This document shows positions 61,219 through 64,000 of a stretch of DNA of 64,000 nucleotides, one piece after another; the stretch's first letter is position 1, and each line of letters opens with the position of its first letter. Source of the stretch: Prolixibacteraceae bacterium JC049 (GTDB lineage Bacteria > Bacteroidota > Bacteroidia > Bacteroidales > Prolixibacteraceae). The notes under the pieces were generated by a model. It was given only the letters and a program-made list of their open reading frames with translations. It had not been told where the DNA came from and ran no database searches. Both the position numbers and the translations under genes were made by a program. Location: assembly GCA_023369685.1 (NCBI GenBank), contig SACZ01000005.1:124001-188000 (forward strand). The letters run 5' to 3'.

Positions 61219-61368
61219 ATTATGATTTTAGTGCTAAGATCAGAGACAAAGTAACAAAATAAAATCTTAAATGAGCAATTTTGACCTTCTCTTTTTAGCC
61301 TATTATCCTCCCTCCAACAATTACATCAAAAAGAAATAACTACTTGCCTACAAACCGAATAATTAAAA

Positions 61369-62145
61369 TTAGATTATCAACTTAGTGCCATGGCCGACAT
61401 TACTTCCCAGTTCATCGCTATTGGTAATGTAAACCATTTCTACGCCATTTCGAATGGCACTAAAACCTGTATCAAGCTTTGGAATCATTCCATCAACAAT
61501 TACTCCGCTCTTTTGATACGATTCATACGACGTGTAGTCCAGCTCTCGAATCACGGCATCTTCATCGTCCGGATTAAAAAGCACCCCTTTCTTTTCGAAA
61601 CAGTAGATCAACTGCACGCGGTATTTTCGACTTAAAGCAATGGCTAACTCTGCAGCAATAGTATCGGCATTGGTGTTCAACATTTGACCTTTGCCATCGT
61701 GTGTTAATGGGGCAACCACAGGAACTACCCCTTGGTCTAGCACCAATTCTAACTCACGAGTAGAAACATCTCTAATATCCCCTACAAAACCATAGTCGAT
61801 ATCTTTCACTGGTCTTTTTACCGCACGAATTAAATCCATGTCTGCTCCGGTTAAACCTACAGCATTGCTATTTAAAGCCTGAAGTCCGGCAACAATTTTC
61901 TTGTTCACCAATCCTCCATACACCATGGTTACCACATCCAACATATTTTCATCCGTAATTCGACGGCCATTTACCATTTGAGTTTCAATACCCAACTGCT
62001 TGGCAATGGCAGTTGCCGAACGCCCACCTCCGTGAACCAATACTTTATTTCCTGAAATTCGACTAAAGTTGAAAAGCAATTTCTGAAGTAGTTCGGGGGT
62101 TTCCACCACTTTGCCGCCTACTTTCACAACAGTTACTCTTTCCAT
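61369..62145 (-). CDS. argB: Acetylglutamate kinase
   Basis: Phosphorylates N-acetylglutamate, step two of arginine synthesis. From ATG 62145, 258 residues, with the phosphate-binding lysine at position 8 as in E. coli (VVKVGGKVVE); an ATG at 62172 would add nine residues. Motifs: KVLVHGGGRSATAIAKQLGI, NGRRITDENMLDVVTMVYGG, VGLTGADMDLIRA, LNTNADTIAAELAIAL and a C-terminal DGMIPKLDTGFSAIRNGV. It is downstream of proA with a 158-bp gap containing a long inverted repeat. The M20 deacetylase at 49 kb could serve the same pathway. Confidence 0.95.
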   Translation of the reverse strand: MERVTVVKVGGKVVETPELLQKLLFNFSRISGNKVLVHGGGRSATAIAKQLGIETQMVNGRRITDENMLDVVTMVYGGLVNKKIVAGLQALNSNAVGLTGADMDLIRAVKRPVKDIDYGFVGDIRDVSTRELELVLDQGVVPVVAPLTHDGKGQMLNTNADTIAAELAIALSRKYRVQLIYCFEKKGVLFNPDDEDAVIRELDYTSYESYQKSGVIVDGMIPKLDTGFSAIRNGVEMVYITNSDELGSNVGHGTKLII

Positions 62146-62207
62146 TTTATAGGGATTTGATTCTTTCTTCATGCAAAATATGAATTTTTAACCATGTTTT
62201 TAGATAA

Positions 62208-62239
62208 ATGCATGAAAAAGGATAGCTATTTTCATGCAT
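62208..62239. repeat. 11-bp perfect inverted repeat between proA and argB
   Basis: ATGCATGAAAA - 10 bp - TTTTCATGCAT. No T-tract follows on the minus strand, so a terminator is doubtful; it could be an operator or a processing hairpin within a proB-proA-argB transcript. Confidence 0.5.
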
Positions 62240-62303
62240 CTATCGGATTTCTGGATTCTCAGATTACAGATGGCTAATAACCAGCAATCTTAACTCCTTA
62301 TAT

Positions 62304-63554
62304 TTATTTTTCTCTGATAACACCATCACCTTCCACCAGCCATTTATAACTGGTTAATTCGGCCAGTGCCATTGGTCCGCGAGCATGTAGTTTTTGAGTA
62401 CTAATACCAATTTCGGCTCCCAGTCCAAACTGTGCTCCATCGGTAAAAGCTGTCGATACATTGGCATAAACAGCTGCCGCATCTACCATTTTCTGAAATA
62501 GCTCAATAGCTTTTTTATCTTCGGCAACAATACATTCACTGTGTTTAGAACTATATGTCGAAATATGACTGAAAGCCTCATGAAAGGAACTCACCGTTTT
62601 GATAGCCATTTTTAGCGCTAAGAATTCTGTTCCAAAATGATTTTCTTCGGCTTTATGCAGTAGCTTTTCAGGGTAGCTATTTTCTAATGCCGAAAAAGCC
62701 TTCTCATCGGCAAATACCTCTACGTCAGCTTCTGCTAAAGAACTACAAAGTTCTGGCAAATCACTCAATCGACTTTCATCCACAAGCAATGCATCCAAAG
62801 AATTACATACACTTGGTCGGCGTGTTTTGGCATTGTGAATAATCTGAGCTCCTTTTGTCACATCGCCCGAAGAATGGAAATAGGTGTGACAAATTCCTGC
62901 CCCTGTTTCAATAACCGGAACAGTTGCGTTTTCTCTTACAAAATCAATTAATGCCTGACTGCCTCGGGGAATAATTAAATCGACATAGCTGGTGGCTGTT
63001 AAAAGCTCTGACGCAGCTTCCCTGTCGGCAGGTAACAACACGATGCTGTTTTCATCCAATAGATGTTTTGCCAGTACTTCTCGAATAATTTCTACCGCTA
63101 CTTTATTGGTTTCATAAGCATCGCTTCCTCCCTTCAATAAACAAGCATTTCCCGATTTCAAGCAAAGTGCAAAAACATCGAACGTTACATTGGGACGTGC
63201 CTCGTAAATAATTCCTATTACCCCAAAAGGGACAGACACTTTTGTCAGCTTCATTCCGTTTGGTCGAACACTTTCATGCAATACTTTGCCTAAAGGAGAC
63301 GGGAGACCAGCCACATTTTTCATATCAGCTGCGATAGCTTCAATTCGATCTTTATTCAACAGTAAACGATCGTATTTAGGATTACTCTTATCCATTCGGG
63401 CTAAATCTTCTTCATTAGCCTCTAATATTTTTTTATACTCCAGAACCATTTTTTCTGCTACATCCAACAATACTTCCCGAATTGTTTCATCGGAAATCAT
63501 TGCCATTTGCTGCGATGCCAAACGACTTCTTTTAAATAGTTCGATATTATTCAT
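62304..63554 (-). CDS. proA: Glutamate-5-semialdehyde dehydrogenase
   Basis: Reduces glutamyl 5-phosphate to the semialdehyde in proline synthesis. 416 residues of the aldehyde dehydrogenase superfamily: [50 protein letters not shown], the catalytic Cys in [12 protein letters not shown], and the C-terminal [15 protein letters not shown]. It is 50 bp downstream of proB on the same strand, the usual proBA order. Confidence 0.98.
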   Translation of the reverse strand: MNNIELFKRSRLASQQMAMISDETIREVLLDVAEKMVLEYKKILEANEEDLARMDKSNPKYDRLLLNKDRIEAIAADMKNVAGLPSPLGKVLHESVRPNGMKLTKVSVPFGVIGIIYEARPNVTFDVFALCLKSGNACLLKGGSDAYETNKVAVEIIREVLAKHLLDENSIVLLPADREAASELLTATSYVDLIIPRGSQALIDFVRENATVPVIETGAGICHTYFHSSGDVTKGAQIIHNAKTRRPSVCNSLDALLVDESRLSDLPELCSSLAEADVEVFADEKAFSALENSYPEKLLHKAEENHFGTEFLALKMAIKTVSSFHEAFSHISTYSSKHSECIVAEDKKAIELFQKMVDAAAVYANVSTAFTDGAQFGLGAEIGISTQKLHARGPMALAELTSYKWLVEGDGVIREK

Positions 63555-63604
63555 AATGCTTGAATTTCGAATTTTGGGATATTCAGATTTTCAGAGATAA
63601 AGTT

Positions 63605-64000
63605 TTAAATCTTAACTCGCTGATCGAGATAGAGGTAATCATAGTGAACGAGAACTCTGCCCTTGGGCTCATCCAACTTACGTTTTGCTTTTTCTGAATC
63701 GTATCGCGATTTGCCAACTCCAATTTCTTCTCCTTCTTCATTGACAATTTTCACCACCTCATTTTTTTTGAAATAACCTTCAACTTCTACTACTCCCACC
63801 AACAACAAACTGGAAGCTTTTTCCGAGAAAAGCACTTCTTCAGCACCTTTGTTAATTTTCACACTACCGCGTGCAAAACTATCTGAGTGAGCCAACCATT
63901 TCTTTACCTCTGACGAGTTATTATTGGATGGAACAAAGTGAGTATGTGCTATATTTTCATCTTTAAAAACAATCCGTTGCAACACATTTTCGTGTTTCCC
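63605..64000 (-). CDS. proB: Glutamate 5-kinase, C-terminal part (5' end outside the window)
   Basis: The frame is open to the right edge; only the last 131 codons are here. They cover the end of the kinase domain (GKHENVLQRIVFKDENIAHTHF begins at the edge; written in two parts it is GKHENVLQRI and VFKDE) and the PUA-like domain: SVKINKGAEEVLFSEKASSL, LLVGVVEVEGYFKKNEVVKI and GVGKSRYDS. This is the C-terminal layout of ProB. It starts the proline branch with proA. Confidence 0.88.
   Translation of the reverse strand, partial: GKHENVLQRIVFKDENIAHTHFVPSNNNSSEVKKWLAHSDSFARGSVKINKGAEEVLFSEKASSLLLVGVVEVEGYFKKNEVVKIVNEEGEEIGVGKSRYDSEKAKRKLDEPKGRVLVHYDYLYLDQRVKI

Noticed and set aside
1-64000. CRISPR arrays, insertion sequences, prophage, rRNA genes, riboswitches
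   Set aside because: No direct-repeat arrays, transposase, integrase, phage genes, rRNA sequence or recognisable riboswitch core was seen on either strand.

Overview
The window comes from a member of the Bacteroidota, most likely a marine Marinilabiliales / Marinifilaceae-type anaerobe or facultative anaerobe (inference). The evidence is two secreted proteins with type IX secretion (T9SS) C-terminal sorting tails, Bacteroidota families (DUF4831, DUF2023, DUF5522, LptF/G permeases, a GH109-like TAT protein), TAnnTTTG-type promoter elements, low G+C and weak Shine-Dalgarno signals. Most of it is ordinary chromosome, with one clearly accessory island.

Layout. 1-7 kb: a FadL-type porin (cut by the left edge), a Fic protein that has lost its catalytic His, dnaK, and an oxidative-stress group (oxyR divergent from dps, then a Prx6-type peroxiredoxin). 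7-25 kb: a YwqK-like repeat protein, a T9SS subtilase, xseA-xseB, an envelope/tRNA-modification run on the minus strand (GT2, LpxL-like acyltransferase, IMPase, MtaB, PhoH), folC, a GNAT, a POT peptide transporter, NAD(P)HX repair, a DUF4831 protein and an MFS carrier. 25.3-31.3 kb: the accessory island, a minus-strand operon HlyD - C39 peptidase ABC transporter - small HTH regulator - two double-glycine peptides - small membrane protein (candidate immunity). It is flanked by DUF2023, a two-helix membrane protein and a frameshifted one-helix peptide gene. 31.5-43 kb: a GH109-like oxidoreductase, a secreted PI-PLC-like protein with a lectin-like propeller, fmt, DUF5522, ribBA, two glycosyltransferases, an LptF/G permease, a START-like protein and tRNA-Met(CAU) with a clear promoter and terminator. 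43-48.3 kb: a two-gene unit of an HzsA-related multidomain dihaem lipoprotein and a propeller-dihaem (MauG-like) lipoprotein. 48.3-49 kb: gene-free, with an orphan minus-strand terminator. 49-54 kb: an M20 deacetylase, a GT2, a sigma-54-type response regulator lacking its HTH, Ppx/GppA and an unknown outer-membrane barrel. 54-61 kb: sulfur metabolism. cysK is preceded by a Cys-rich leader peptide and attenuator; after a NatAB-type ABC exporter come DUF2061-cysH-cysD-cysN. 61.4-64 kb: argB, proA and the 3' end of proB.

How the genes fit together. cysH/D/N reduce sulfate to sulfite and cysK makes cysteine; the newly noticed leader would couple cysK transcription to Cys-tRNA supply. OxyR, Dps and the peroxiredoxin form a peroxide-defence set. 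The island is a self-contained peptide export system with an unusual transporter (Walker A Thr replaced by Ile) and a regulator that itself ends in a double-glycine-like motif. The strongest candidates for something undescribed are the cysK attenuator, the double-glycine island and the haem lipoprotein pair.
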